Below, in pieces: positions 36,301 through 50,300 of a stretch of 64,000 nt of DNA. Source of the stretch: Elymus sibiricus (taxonomy: Eukaryota; Streptophyta; Magnoliopsida; Poales; Poaceae); the NCBI GenBank assembly GCA_039707655.1, contig CM077665.1, positions 447,329,531 through 447,393,530 of the forward strand, written 5' to 3'. The position numbers and the translations under genes are program-made. Numbering within the stretch: the first letter of the stretch is position 1; each line of letters begins with the position of its first letter. A model generated the notes under the pieces. It had not been told where the DNA came from. It searched no databases and saw only the letters and a list, made by a program, of their open reading frames with translations.

Positions 36301-39300
36301 TTAAAATATGTTTAAAAATATGAAATCCCTTTGTAATAGACGAGTTTTCGTCCGAAACCCTGATACTTCGAAGGAGATTGTCCAGTTTGTACAACAAGTG
36401 GATCCAGTTTTTCCCGTAACCCTCTCAACTTTTTAGCACATGCTATGTGGGTGAAATTATGATACCATGCCAATTTTCAACCATTCCAGAGTTCATTTGC
36501 AGTGCTTTTCAATCTCAGGGTCATCCTAGCTCAAAATAAATCATGAAATGCATGAAAAATAGCAAATGAAGTCATAAAAGGGTTGAAAAGTGATGATGTG
36601 GCTTTGAATGGCGCATATTGAATGCAGAAAATGTCTTGAGTTAAAATATGTTTAAAAAATGAAATCCCTTTGTAATAGACGAGTTTTCGTCCGAAACCCT
36701 GATACTTCGAAGGAGATTGTCCAGTTTGTACACGAAGTGCATCCAGTTTTTCCCGTAACCCTCTCAACTTTTTAGCACATGCTATGTGGGTGAAATTATG
36801 ATACCATGCCAATTTTCAACCATTTCAGAGTTCATTTGCAGTGCTTTTCAATCTCAGGGTCATCTTAGCTCAAAATTAATCATGAAATGCATGAAAAATA
36901 GCAAATGAAGTCAGAAAAGGGTTGAAAAGTGATGATGTGGCTTTGAATGGTGCATATTGAATGCAGAAAAAGTCTTGAGTTAAAATATGTTTAAAAATAT
37001 GAAATCCCTTTGTAATAGACATGTTTTCGTCCGAAACCCTGATACTTCGAAGGAGATTGTCCAGTTTCTACACGAAGTACATCCAGTTTTTCCCGTAACC
37101 CACTCAACTTTTTAGCACATGCTATGTGGGTGAAATTATGATACCATGCCAATTTTCAACCATTCCAGAGTTCATTTGCAGTGCTTTTCAATCTCGGGGT
37201 CATCTTAGCTCAAAATAAGTCATGAAATGCATGAAAAATAGCAAATGAAGTCAGAAAAGGGTTGAAAAGTGATGATGTGGCTTTTAATGGGGCATATTGA
37301 ATGCAGAAAAAGTCTTGAGTTAAAATATGTTTAAAAATATGAAATCCCTTTGTAATAGACGAGTTTTCGTCCGAAACCCTGATACTTCGAAGGAGATTGT
37401 CCAGTTTGTACAACAAGTGGATCCAGTTTTTCCCGTAACCCTCTCAACTTTTTAGCACATGCTATGTGGGTGAAATTATGATACCATGCCAATTTTCAAC
37501 CATTCCAGAGTTCATTTGCAGTTCTTTTCAATCTCAGGGTCATCCTAGCTCAAAATAAATCATGAAATGCATGAAAAATAGCAAATGAAGTCAGAAAAGG
37601 GTTGAAATATGATGATGTGGCTTTGAATGGTGCGTATTGAATGCAGAAAAAGTCTTGAGTTAAAATATGTTTAAAAAATGAAATCCCTTTGTAATAGACG
37701 AGTTTTCGTCCGAAACCCTGATACTTCGAAGGAGATTGTCCAGTTTGTACACGAAGTGCATCCAGTTTTTCCCGTAACCCTCTCAACTTTTTCGCACATG
37801 CTATGTGGGTGAAATTATGATACCATGCCAATTTTCAACCATTTCAGAGTTCATTTGCAGTTCATTTCAATCTCAGGGTCATCTTAGCTCAAAATAAATC
37901 ATCAAATGCATGAAAAATAGCAAATGATGTCAGAAAAGGCTTCAAAAGTGATGATGTGGCTTTGAATGGTGCATATTGAATGCAGAAAAAGTCTTGAGTT
38001 AAAATATGTTTAAAAATATGAAATCCCTTTGTAATAGACATGTTTTCGTCCGAAACCCTGATACTTCGAAGGAGATTGTCCAGTTTCTACACGAAGTACA
38101 TCCAGTTTTTCCCGTAACCCTCTCAACTTTTTAGCACATGCTATGTGGGTGAAATTCTGATACCATCCCAATTTTCAACCATTCCAGAGTTCATTTGCAG
38201 TGCTTTTCAATCTCAGGGTCATCTAAGCTCAAAATAAATCATGAAATGCATGAAAAATCGCAAATGAAGTCAGAAAAGGGTTGAAAAGTGATGATGTGGC
38301 TTTTAATGGTGCATATTGAATGCAGAAAAAGTCTTGAGTTAAAATATGTTTAAAAATATGAAATCCCTTTGTAATAGACGAGTTTTCGTCCGAAACCCTG
38401 ATACTTCGAAGGAGATTGTCCAGTTTGTACAAGAAGTGCATCCAGTTTTTCCCGTAACCCTCTCAACTTTTTAGCACATGCTATGTGGGTGAAATTATGA
38501 TAGCATGCCAATTTTCAACCATTCCAGAGTTCATTTGCAGTGCTTTTCAATCTCAGGGTCATCCTAGCTCAAAATAAATCATGAAATGCATGAAAAATAG
38601 CAAATGAAGTCATAAAAGGGTTGAAAAGTGATGATGTGGCTTTGAATGGCGCATATTGAATGCAGAAAATGTCTTGAGTTAAAATATGTTTAAAAAATGA
38701 AATCCCTTTGTAATAGACGAGTTTTCGTCCGAAACCCTGATACTTCGAAGGAGATTGTTCAGTTTGTACACGAAGTGCATCCAGTTTTTCCCGTAACCCT
38801 CTCAACTTTTTAGCACATGCTATGTGGGTGAAATTATGATACCATGCCAATTTTCAACCATTTCAGAGTTCATTTGCAGTGCTTTTCAATCTCAGGGTCA
38901 TCTTAGCTCAAAATTAATCATGAAATGCATGAAAAATAGCAAATGAAGTCAGAAAAGGGTTGAAAAGTGATGATGTGGCTTTGAATGGTGCATATTGAAT
39001 GCAGAAAAAGTCTTGAGTTAAAATATGTTTAAAAATATGAAATCCCTTTGTAATAGACATGTTTTCGTCCGAAACCCTGATACTTCGAAGGAGATTGTCC
39101 AGTTTCTACACGAAGTACATCCAGTTTTTCCCGTAACCCACTCAACTTTTTAGAACATGCTATGTGGGTGAAATTATGATACCATGCCAATTTTCAACCA
39201 TTCCAGAGTTCATTTGCAGTGCTTTTCAATCTCGGGGTCATCTTAGCTCAAAATAAGTCATGAAATGCATGAAAAATAGCAAATGAAGTCAGAAAAGGGT

Positions 39301-39926
39301 TGAAAAGTGATGATGTGGCTTTTAATGGGGCATATTGAATGCAGAAAAAGTCTTGAGTTAAAATATGTTTAAAAATATGAAATCCCTTTGTAATAGACGA
39401 GTTTTCGTCCGAAACCCTGATACTTCGAAGGAGATTGTCCAGTTTGTACAACAAGTGCATCCAGTTTTTCCCGTAACCCTCTCAACTTTTTAGCACATGC
39501 TATGTGGGTGAAATTATGATACCATGCCAATTTTCAACCATTCCAGAGTTCATTTGCAGTTCTTTTCAATCTCAGGGTCATCCTAGCTCAAAATAAATCA
39601 TGAAATGCATGAAAAATAGCAAATGAAGTCAGAAAAGGGTTGAAATATGATGATGTGGCTTTGAATGGTGCGTATTGAATGCAGAAAAAGTCTTGAGTTA
39701 AAATATGTTTAAAAAATGAAATCCCTTTGTAATAGACGAGTTTTCGTCCGAAACCCTGATACTTCGAAGGAGATTGTCCAGTTTGTACACGAAGTGCATC
39801 CAGTTTTTCCCGTAACCCTCTCAACTTTTTCGCACATGCTATGTGGGTGAAATTATGATTCCATGCCAATTTTCAACCATTTCAGAGTTCATTTGCAGTT
39901 CATTTCAATCTCAGGGTCATCTTAGC
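24303..39926 (+). repeat. Hexameric higher-order repeat, 2038-bp period
   Basis: Six monomer variants recur in order. m1 is A with CCCACTCAAC and CTCGGGG; m2 is B with TAAGTCATG and TTAATGGGGC; m3 is C with GAAATATGATG and GTGCGTATTG; m4 is A with TCATCAAATGC and GGTTCAAAAG; m5 is B with ACAAGAAGTG and GATAGCATGCC; m6 is C with GTCATAAAAGGG and GGCGCATATTG. m2 starts at 25322, 26681, 28719, 30757, 32795, 35172, 37210 and 39248. Steps are 2038 bp except 1359 (m5 and m6 lost near 26341) and 2377 (m3 doubled at 33135/33474). The order ends at 39927. Confidence 0.92.
33474..33812 (+). repeat. Extra m3 monomer making a local heptamer
   Basis: Two m3-type monomers stand in tandem at 33135 and 33474. 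Only the second has the usual ACAACAAGTGCATCC; the first has ACACGAAGTGC and TTTTTCGCACAGG. This raises the local period from 2038 to 2377 bp and is best explained by unequal exchange of one monomer. Confidence 0.85.
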
Positions 39927-41284
39927 TCAAAATAAATCATGAAATGCATGAAAAATAGCAAATGAAGTCAGAAAAGGGTTGAAAAGTGATGATGTGGCTT
40001 TGAATGGTGCATATTGAATGAAGAAAAAGTCTTGACTTAAAATATGTTTAAAAATATGAAATCCCTTTGTAATAGACATGTTTTCGTCCGAAACCCTAAT
40101 ACTTCGAAGGAGATTGTCCAGTTTCTACACGAAGTACATCCAGTTTTTCCCGTAACCCTCTCAACTTTTTAGCACATGCTATGTGGGTGAAATTATGATA
40201 CCATGCCAATTTTCAAAAATTCCATAGTTCATTTGCAGTGCTTTTCAATCTCAGGGTCATCTTAGCTCAAAATAAATCATGAAATGCATGAAAAATAGCA
40301 AATGAAGTCAGAAAAGGGTTGAAAAGTGATGATGTGGCTTTTAATGGTGCATATTGAATGCAGAAAAAGTCTTGAGTTAAAATATGTTTAAAAATATGAA
40401 ATCCCTTTGTAATAGACGAGTTTTCGTCCGAAACCCTGATACTTCGAAGGAGATTGTCCAGTTTGTACACGAAGTGCATCCAGTTTTTCCCAAAACCCTC
40501 TCAACTTTTTAGCACATGCTATGTGGGTGAAATTATGATACCATGCCAATTTTCAACCATTTCAGAGTTCATTTGCAATGCTTTTCAATCTCAGGGTTAT
40601 CTTAGCTCAAAATAAATCATGAAATGCATGAAAAATAGCAAATGAAGTCAGAAAAGGGTTGAAAAGTGATGACGTGGCTTTGAATGGTGCATATTGAATG
40701 CAGAAAAAGTCTTGAGTTAAAATATGTTTAAAAAATGCAATCCCTTTGTAATAGACGAGTTTTCGTCCGAAACCCTGATACTTCGAAGGAGATTGTCCAG
40801 TTTGTACACGAAGTGCATCCAGTTTTTCCCGTAACCCTCTCAACTTTTTAGCACATGCTATGTGGGTGAAATTATGATACCATGCCAATTTTCAACCATT
40901 TCAGAGTTCATTTGCAGTGCTTTTCAATCTCAGGGTCATCTTAGCTCAAAATAAATCATCAAATGCATGAAAAATAGCAAATGATGTCAGAAAAGGGTTG
41001 AAAAGTGATGATGTGGCTTTGAATGGTGCATATTGAATGCAGAAAAAGTCTTGAGCTAAAATATGTTTAAAAATGAAATCCCTTTTGTAATAGACGAGTT
41101 TTCGTTCGAAACCCTGATACTTCGAAGGAGATTGTCCAGTTTGTACACGAAGTACATCCAGTTTTTCCCGTAACCCACTCAACTTTTTAGCACATGCTAT
41201 GTGGGTGAAATTATGATACCATGCCAATTTTCAAACATTTCAGAGTTCATTTGCAGTGCTTTTCAATCTCAGGGTCATCTTAGC
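39927..41284 (+). repeat. Interruption of the hexamer: A'-B-C-D monomers
   Basis: The monomer at 39927 is a class A variant (A') with GTCTTGACTTAAAAT and TTTTCAAAAATTCCATAG. It is followed by B at 40267, C at 40607 (GCAATCCC) and D at 40946 (GTCTTGAGCTAAAAT, CCCTTTTG, CGTTCGAAACC). This is the first full A'-B-C-D run, which then dominates 44-64 kb. Confidence 0.87.
40946..41284 (+). repeat. Representative class D monomer (339 bp)
   Basis: Class D has TTTAAAAATGAAATCCC with one base lost in the A/T spacer and one T gained in CCCTTTTGTAATAG, so the length stays 339. It also has TTTTCGTTCGAAACC, TCATCAAATGC and GATGTCAG. Close relatives with a TTTAAAATTG spacer occur earlier at 19889, 21587 and 23624. 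Class D was not found between 24.3 and 39.9 kb. Confidence 0.85.
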
Positions 41285-44002
41285 TCAAAATAAATCATGA
41301 AATGCATGAAAAATAGCAAATGAAGTCAGAAAAGGGTTGAAAAGTGATGATGTGGCTTTGAATGGTGCATATTGAATGCAGAAAAAGTCTTGAGTTAAAA
41401 TATGTTTAAAAATATGAAATCCCTTTGTAATAGACATGTTTTCGTCCGAAACCCTCATACTTCGAAGGAGATTGTCCAGTTTCTACACGAAGTACATCTA
41501 GTTTTTCCCGTAACCCACTCAACTTTTTAGCACATGCTATGTGGGTGAAATTATGGTACCATGCCAATTTTCAACCATTCCAGAGTTCATTTGCAGTGCT
41601 TTTCAATCTCGGGGTCATCTTAGCTCAAAATAAGTCATGAAATGCATGAAAAATAACAAATGAAGTCAGAAAAGGGTTGAAAAGTGATGATGTGGCTTTT
41701 AATGGGGCATATTGAATGCAGAAAAAGTCTTGAGTTAAAATATGTTTAAAAATATGAAATCCCTTTGTAATAGACGAGTTTTCGTCCGAAACCCTGATAC
41801 TTCGAAGGAGATTGTCCAGTTTGTACAACAAGTGCATCCAGCTTTTCCCGTAACCCTCTCAACTTTTTCGCACATGCTATGTGGGTGAAATTATGATACC
41901 ATGCCAATTTTCAACCATTCCAGAGTTCATTTGCAGTTCTTTTCAATCTCAGGGTCATCCTAGCTCAAAATAAATCATGAAATGCATGAAAAATAGCAAA
42001 TGAAGTCAGAAAAGGGTTGAAATATGATGATGTGGCTTTGAATGGTGCGTATTGAATGCAGAAAAAGTCTTGAGTTAAAATATGTTTAAAAAATGAAATC
42101 CCTTTGTAATAGACGAGTTTTCGTCCGAAACCCTGATACTTCGAAGGAGATTGTCCAGTTTGTACACGAAGTGCATCCAGTTTTTCCCGTAACCCTCTCA
42201 ACTTTTTCGCACATGCTATGTGGGTGAAATTATGATACCATGCCAATTTTCAACCATTTCAGAGTTCATTTGCAGTGCTTTTCAATCTCAGGGTCATCTT
42301 AGCTCAAAATAAATCATCAAATGCATGAAAAATAGCAAATGATGTCAGAAAAGGGTTCAAAAGTGATGATGTGGCTTTGAATGGTGCATATTGAATGCAG
42401 AAAAAGTCTTGAGTTAAAATATGTTTAAAAATATGAAATCCCTTTGTAATAGACATGTTTTCGTCCGAAACCCTGATACTTCGAAGGAGATTGTCCAGTT
42501 TCTACACGAAGTACATCCAGTTTTTCCCGTAACCCTCTCAACTTTTTAGCACATGCTATGTGGGTGAAATTATGATACCATCCCAATTTTCAACCATTCC
42601 AGAGTTCATTTGCAGTGCTTTTCAATCTCAGGGTCATCTAAGCTCAAAATAAATCATGAAATGCATGAAAAATAGCAAATGAAGTCAGAAAAGGGTTGAA
42701 AAGTGATGATGTGGCTTTTAATGGTGCATATTGAATGCAGAAAAAGTCTTGAGTTAAAATATGTTTAAAAATATGAAATCCCTTTGTAATAGACGAGTTT
42801 TCGTCCGAAACCCTGATACTTCGAAGGAGATTGTCCAGTTTGTACAAGAAGTGCATCCAGTTTTTCCCGTAACCCTCTCAACTTTTTAGCACATGCTATG
42901 TGGGTGAAATTATGATAGCATGCCAATTTTCAACCATTCCAGAGTTCATTTGCAGTGCTTTTCAATCTCAGGGTCATCCTAGCTCAAAATAAATCATGAA
43001 ATGCATGAAAAATAGCAAATGAAGTCATAAAAGGGTTGAAAAGTGATGATGTGGCTTTGAATGGCGCATATTGAATGCAGAAAATGTCTTGAGTTAAAAT
43101 ATGTTTAAAAAATGAAATCCCTTTGTAATAGACGAGTTTTCGTCCGAAACCCTGATACTTCGAAGGAGATTGTCCAGTTTGTACACGAAGTGCATCCAGT
43201 TTTTCCCGTAAGCCTCTCAACTTTTTAGCACATGCTATGTGGGTGAAATTATGATACCATGCCAATTTTCAACCATTTCAGAGTTCATTTGCAGTGCTTT
43301 TCAATCTCAGGGTCATCTTAGCTCAAAATTAATCATGAAATGCATGAAAAATAGCAAATGAAGTCAGAAAAGGGTTGAAAAGTGATGATGTGGCTTTGAA
43401 TGGTGCATATTGAATGCAGAAAAAGTCTTGAGTTAAAATATGTTTAAAAATATGAAATCCCTTTGTAATAGACATGTTTTCGTCCGAAACCCTGATACTT
43501 CGAAGGAGATTGTCCAGTTTCTACACGAAGTACATCCAGTTTTTCCCGTAACCCACTCAACTTTTTAGAACATGCTATGTGGGTGAAATTATGATACCAT
43601 GCCAATTTTCAACCATTCCAGAGTTCATTTGCAGTGCTTTTCAATCTCGGGGTCATCTTAGCTCAAAATAAGTCATGAAATGCATGAAAAATAGCAAATG
43701 AAGTCAGAAAAGGGTTGAAAAGTGATGATGTGGCTTTGAATGGTGCATATTGAATGCAGAAAAAGTCTTGAGTTAAAATATGTTTAAAAATATGAAATCC
43801 CTTTGTAATAGACGAGTTTTCGTCCGAAACCCTGATACTTCGAAGGAGATTGTCCAGTTTGTACAACAAGTGCATCCAGTTTTTCCCGTAACCCTCTCAA
43901 CTTTTTCACACATGCTATGTGGGTGAAATTATGATACCATGCCAATTTTCAACCATTCCAGAGTTCATTTGCAGTTCTTTTCAATCTCAGGGTCATCCTA
44001 GC
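41285..44002 (+). repeat. Detached copy of the hexamer (8 monomers, m1-m6 then m1-m2)
   Basis: Monomers at 41285 (m1-like), 41625 (m2), 41965 (m3), 42304 (m4), 42644 (m5), 42984 (m6), 43323 (m1) and 43663 (m2) repeat the order seen at 24.3-39.9 kb. GATAGCATGCC recurs near 42913 and GTCATAAAAGGG near 43024. The m2 at 43663 has TTGAATGGTGC in place of TTAATGGGGC, so part of it has been replaced. Confidence 0.88.
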
Positions 44003-47000
44003 TCAAAATAAATCATGAAATGCATGAAAAATAGCAAATGAAGTCAGAAAAGGGTTGAAATATGATGATTTGGCTTTGAATGGTGCGTATTGAATGCAGA
44101 AAAAGTCTTGAGTTAAAATATGTTTAAAAAATGAAATCCCTTTGTAATAGACATGTTTTCGTCCGAAACCCTAATACTTCGAAGGAGATTGTCCAGTTTC
44201 TACACGAAGTACATCCAGTTTTTCCCGTAACCCTCTCAACTTTTTAGCACATGCTATGTGGGTGAAATTATGATACCATGCCAATTTTCAAAAATTCCAT
44301 AGTTCATTTGCAGTGCTTTTCAATCTCAGGGTCATCTTAGCTCAAAATAAATCATGAAATGCATGAAAAATAGCAAATGAAGTCAGAAAAGGGTTGAAAA
44401 GTGATGATGTGGCTTTTAATGGTGCATATTGAATGCAGAAAAAGTCTTGAGTTAAAATATGTTTAAAAATATGAGATCCCTTTGTAATAGACGAGTTCTC
44501 GTCCGAAACCCTGATACTTCGAAGGAGATTGTCCAGTTTGTACACGAAGTGCATCCAGTTTTTCCCATAACCCTCTCAACTTTTTAGCACATGCTATGTG
44601 GGTGAAATTATGATACCATGCCAATTTTCAACCATTTCAGAGTTCATTTGCAGTGCTTTTCAATCTCAGGGTTATCTTAGCTCAAAATAAATCATGAAAT
44701 GCATGAAAAATAGCAAATGAAGTCAGAAAAGGGTTGAAAAGTGATGACGTGGCTTTGAATGGTGCATATTGAATGCAGAAAAAGTCTTGAGTTAAAATAT
44801 GTTTAAAAAATGCAATCCCTTTGTAATAGACGAGTTTTCGTCCGAAACCCTGATACTTCGAAGGAGATTGTCCAGTTTGTACACGAAGTGCATCCAGTTT
44901 TTCCCGTAACCCTCTCAACTTTTTAGCACATGCTATGTGGGTGAAATTATGATACCATGCCAATTTTCAACCATTTCAGAGTTCATTTGCAGTGCTTTTC
45001 AATCTCAGGGTCATCTTAGCTCAAAATAAATCATCAAATGCATGAAAAATAGCAAATGATGTCAGAAAAGGGTTGAAAAGTGATGATGTGGCTTTGAATG
45101 GTGCATATTGAATGCAGAAAAAGTCTTGAGCTAAAATATGTTTAAAAATGAAATCCCTTTTGTAATAGACGAGTTTTCGTTCGAAACCCTGATACTTCGA
45201 AGGAGATTGTCCAGTTTGTACACGAAGTACATCCAGTTTTTCCCGTAACCCTCTCAACTTTTTAGCACATGCTATGTGGGTGAAATTATGATACCATGCC
45301 AATTTTCAACCATTTCAGAGTTCATTTGCAGTGCTTTTCAATCTCAGGGTCATCTTAGCTCAAAATAAATCATGAAATGCATGAAAAATAGCAAATGAAG
45401 TCAGAAAAGGGTTGAAAAGTGATGATGTGGCTTTGAATGGTGCATATTGAATGCAGAAAAAGTCTTGAGTTAAAATATGTTTAAAAATATGAAATCCCTT
45501 TGTAATAGACATGTTTTCGTCCGAAACCCTCATACTTCGAAGGAGATTGTCCAGTTTCTACACGAAGTACATCCAGTTTTTCCCGTAACCCACTCAACTT
45601 TTTAGCACATGCTATGTGGGTGAAATTATGATACCATGCCAATTTTCAACCATTCCAGAGTTCATTTGCAGTGCTTTTCAATCTCGGGGTCATCTTAGCT
45701 CAAAATAAGTCATGAAATGCATGAAAAATAACAAATGAAGTCAGAAAAGGGTTGAAAAGTGATGATGTGGCTTTTAATGGGGCATATTGAATGCAGAAAA
45801 AGTCTTGAGTTAAAATATGTTTAAAAATATGAAATCCCTTTGTAATAGACGAGTTTTCGTCCGAAACCCTGATACTTCGAAGGAGATTGTCCAGTTTGTA
45901 CAACAAGTGCATCCAGTTTTTCCCGTAACCCTCTCAACTTTTTAGCACATGCTATGTGGGTGAAATTATGATACCATGCCAATTTTCAACCATTCCAGAG
46001 TTCATTTGCAGTTCTTTTCAATCTCAGGGTCATCCTAGCTCAAAATAAATCATGAAATGCATGAAAAATAGCAAATGAAGTCAGAAAAGGGTTGAAATAT
46101 GATGATGTGGCTTTGAATGGTGCGTATTGAATGCAGAAAAAGTCTTGAGTTAAAATATGTTTAAAAAATGAAATCCCTTTGTAATAGACGAGTTTTCGTC
46201 CGAAACCCTGATACTTCGAAGGAGATTGTCCAGTTTGTACACGAAGTGCATCCAGTTTTTCCCGTAACCCTCTCAACTTTTTCGCACATGCTATGTGGGT
46301 GAAATTATGATACCATGCCAATTTTCAACCATTTCAGAGTTCATTTGCAGTTCATTTCAATCTCAGGGTCATCTTAGCTCAAAATAAATCATGAAATGCA
46401 TGAAAAATAGCAAATGAAGTCAGAAAAGGGTTGAAAAGTGATGATGTGGCTTTGAATGGTGCATATTGAATGCAGAAAAAGTCTAGACTTAAAATATGTT
46501 TAAAAATATGAAATCCCTTTGTAATAGACATGTTTTCGTCCGAAACCCTAATACTTCGAAGGAGATTGTCCAGTTTCTACACGAAGTACATCCAGTTTTT
46601 CCCGTAACCCTCTCAACTTTTTAGCACATGCTATGTGGGTGAAATTATGATACCATGCCAATTTTCAAAAATTCCATAGTTCATTTGCAGTGCTTTTCAA
46701 TCTCAGGGTCATCTTAGCTCAAAATAAATCATGAAATGCATGAAAAATAGCAAATGAAGTCAGAAAAGGGTTGAAAAGTGATGATGTGGCTTTTAATGGT
46801 GCATATTGAATGCAGAAAAAGTCTTGAGTTAAAATATGTTTAAAAATATGAGATCCCTTTGTAATAGACGAGTTTTCGTCCGAAACCCTGATACTTCGAA
46901 GGAGATTGTCCAGTTTGTACACGAAGTGCATCCAGTTTTTCCCATAACCCTCTCAACTTTTTAGCACATGCTATGTGGCTGAAATTATGATACCATGCCA

Positions 47001-47397
47001 ATTTTCAACCATTTCAGAGTTCATTTGCAGTGCTTTTCAATCTCAGGGTTATCTTAGCTCAAAATAAATCATGAAATGCATGAAAAATAGCAAATGAAGT
47101 CAGAAAAGGGTTGAAAAGTGATGACGTGGCTTTGAATGGTGCATATTGAATGCAGAAAAAGTCTTGAGTTAAAATATGTTTAAAAAATGCAATCCCTTTG
47201 TAATAGACGAGTTTTCGTCCGAAACCCTGATACTTCGAAGGAGATTGTCCAGTTTGTACACGAAGTGCATCCAGTTTTTCCCGTAACCCTCTCAACTTTT
47301 TAGCACATGCTATGTGGGTGAAATTATGATACCATGCCAATTTTCAACCATTTCAGAGTTCATTTGCAGTGCTTTTCAATCTCAGGGTCATCTTAGC
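44003..47397 (+). repeat. Mosaic section with hybrid monomer and A'-B-C-D runs (10 monomers)
   Basis: The monomer at 44003 is m3 on its left (GAAATATGATG, AAAAAATGAAATCC) and A' on its right (GACATG, AAAAATTCCATAG), a clear recombinant. B44342, C44682, D45021, A45360, B45700 and C46040 resemble 40267-42303 in order and variants (AAATAACAAATG at about 41649 and 45724). A' at 46379, B at 46719 and C at 47059 follow. Confidence 0.86.
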
Positions 47398-50300
47398 TCA
47401 AAATAAATCATCAAATGCATGAAAAATAGCAAATGATGTCAGAAAAGGGTTGAAAAGTGATGATGTGGCTTTGAATGGTGCATATTGAATGCAGAAAAAG
47501 TCTTGAGCTAAAATATGTTTAAAAATGAAATCCCTTTTGTAATAGACGAGTTTTCGTTCGAAACCCTGATACTTCGAAGGAGATTGTCCAGTTTGTACAC
47601 GAAGTACATCCAGTTTTTCCCGTAACCCTCTCAACTTTTTAGCACATGCTATGTGGGTGAAATTATGATACCATGCCAATTTTCAACCATTTCAGAGTTC
47701 ATTTGCAGTGCTTTTCAATCTCAGGGTCATCTTAGCTCAAAATAAATCATGAAATGCATGAAAAATAGCAAATGAAGTCAGAAAAGGGTTGAAAAGTGAT
47801 GATGTGGCTTTGAATGGTGCATATTGAATGCAGAAAAAGTCTTGAGTTAAAATATGTTTAAAAATATGAAATCCCTTTGTAATAGACGAGTTTTCGTCCG
47901 AAACCCTGATACTTCGAAGGAGATTGTCCAGTTTGTACACGAAGTGCATCCAGTTTTTCCCGTAACCCTCTCAACTTTTTCGCACATGCTATGTGGGTGA
48001 AATTATGATACCATGCCAATTTTCAACCATTTCAGAGTTCATTTGCAGTGCTTTTCAATCTCAGGGTTATCTTAGCTCAAAATAAATCATGAAATGCATG
48101 AAAAATAGCAAATGAAGTCAGAAAAGGATTGAAAAGTGATGACGTGGCTTTGAATGGTGCATATTGAATGCAGAAAAAGTCTTGAGTTAAAATATGTTTA
48201 AAAAATGCAATCCCTTTGTAATAGACGAGTTTTCGTCCGAAACCCTGATACTTCGAAGGAGATTGTCCAGTTTGTACACGAAGTGCATCCAGTTTTTCCC
48301 ATAACCCTCTCAACTTTTTAGCACATGCTATGTGGGTGAAATTATGATACCATGCCAATTTTCAACCATTTCAGAGTTCATTTGCAGTGCTTTTCAATCT
48401 CAGGGTTATCTTAGCTCAAAATAAATCATGAAATGCATGAAAAATAGCAAATGAAGTCAGAAAAGGGTTGAAAAGTGATGACGTGGCTTTGAATGGTGCA
48501 TATTGAATGCAGAAAAAGTCTTGAGTTAAAATATGTTTAAAAAATGCAATCCCTTTGTAATAGACGAGTTTTCGTCCGAAACCCTGATACTTCGAAGGAG
48601 ATTGTCCAGTTTGTACACGAAGTGCATCCAGTTTTTCCCGTAACCCTCTCAACTTTTTAGCACATGCTATGTGGGTGAAATTATGATACCATGCCAATTT
48701 TCAACCATTTCAGAGTTCATTTGCAGTGCTTTTCAATCTCAGGGTCATCTTAGCTCAAAATAAATCATCAAATGCATGAAAAATAGCAAATGATGTCAGA
48801 AAAGGGTTGAAAAGTGATGATGTGGCTTTGAATGGTGCATATTGAATGCAGAAAAAGTCTTGAGCTAAAATATGTTTAAAAATGAAATCCCTTTTGTAAT
48901 AGACGAGTTTTCGTTCGAAACCCTGATACTTCGAAGGAGATTGTCCAGTTTGTACACGAAGTACATCCAGTTTTTCCCGTAACCCTCTCAACTTTTTAGC
49001 ACATGCTATGTGGGTGAAATTATGATACCATGCCAATTTTCAACCATTTCAGAGTTCATTTGCAGTGCTTTTCAATCTCAGGGTCATCTTAGCTCAAAAT
49101 AAATCATGAAATGCATGAAAAATAGCAAATGAAGTCAGAAAAGGGTTGAAAAGTGATGATGTGGCTTTGAATGGTGCATATTGAATGCAGAAAAAGTCTT
49201 GAGTTAAAATATGTTTAAAAATATGAAATCCCTTTGTAATAGACATGTTTTCGTCCGAAACCCTCATACTTCGAAGGAGATTGTCCAGTTTCTACACGAT
49301 GTACATCCAGTTTTTCCCGTAACCCTCTCAACTTTTTAGCACATGCTATGTGGGTGAAATTATGATACCATCCCAATTTTCAACCATTCCAGAGTTCATT
49401 TGCAGTGCTTTTCAATCTCAGGGTCATCTTAGCTCAAAATAAATCATGAAATGCATGAAAAATAGCAAATGAAGTCAGAAAAGGGTTGAAAAGTGATGAT
49501 GTGACTTTTAATGGTGCATATTGAATGCAGAAAAAGTCTTGAGTTAAAATATGATTAAAAATATGAAATCCCTTTGTAATAGACGAGTTTTCGTCCGAAA
49601 CCCTGATACTTCGAAGGAGATTGTCCAGTTTGTACACGAAGTGCATCCAGTTTTTCCCGTAACCCTCTCAACTTTTTCGCACATGCTATGTGGGTGAAAT
49701 TATGATACCATGCCAATTTTCAACCATTTCAGAGTTCATTTGCAGTTCATTTCAATCTCAGGGTCATCTTAGCTCAAAATAAATCATGAAATGCATGAAA
49801 AATAGCAAATGAAGTCAGAAAAGGGTTGAAAAGTGATGATGTGGCTTTGAATGGTGCATATTGAATGCAGAAAAAGTCTTGACTTAAAATATGTTTAAAA
49901 ATATGAAATCCCTTTGTAATAGACATGTTTTCGTCCGAAACCCTAATACTTCGAAGGAGATTGTCCAGTTTCTACACGAAGTACATCCAGTTTTTCCCGT
50001 AACCCTCTCAACTTTTTAGCACATGCTATGTGGGTGAAATTATGATACCATGCCAATTTTCAAAAATTCCATAGTTCATTTGCAGTGCTTTTCAATCTCA
50101 GGGTCATCTTAGCTCAAAATAAATCATGAAATGCATGAAAAATAGCAAATGAAGTCAGAAAAGGGTTGAAAAGTGATGATGTGGCTTTTAATGGTGCATA
50201 TTGAATGCAGAAAAAGTCTTGAGTTAAAATATGTTTAAAAATATGAGATCCCTTTGTAATAGACGAGTTTTCGTCCGAAACCCTGATACTTCGAAGGAGA

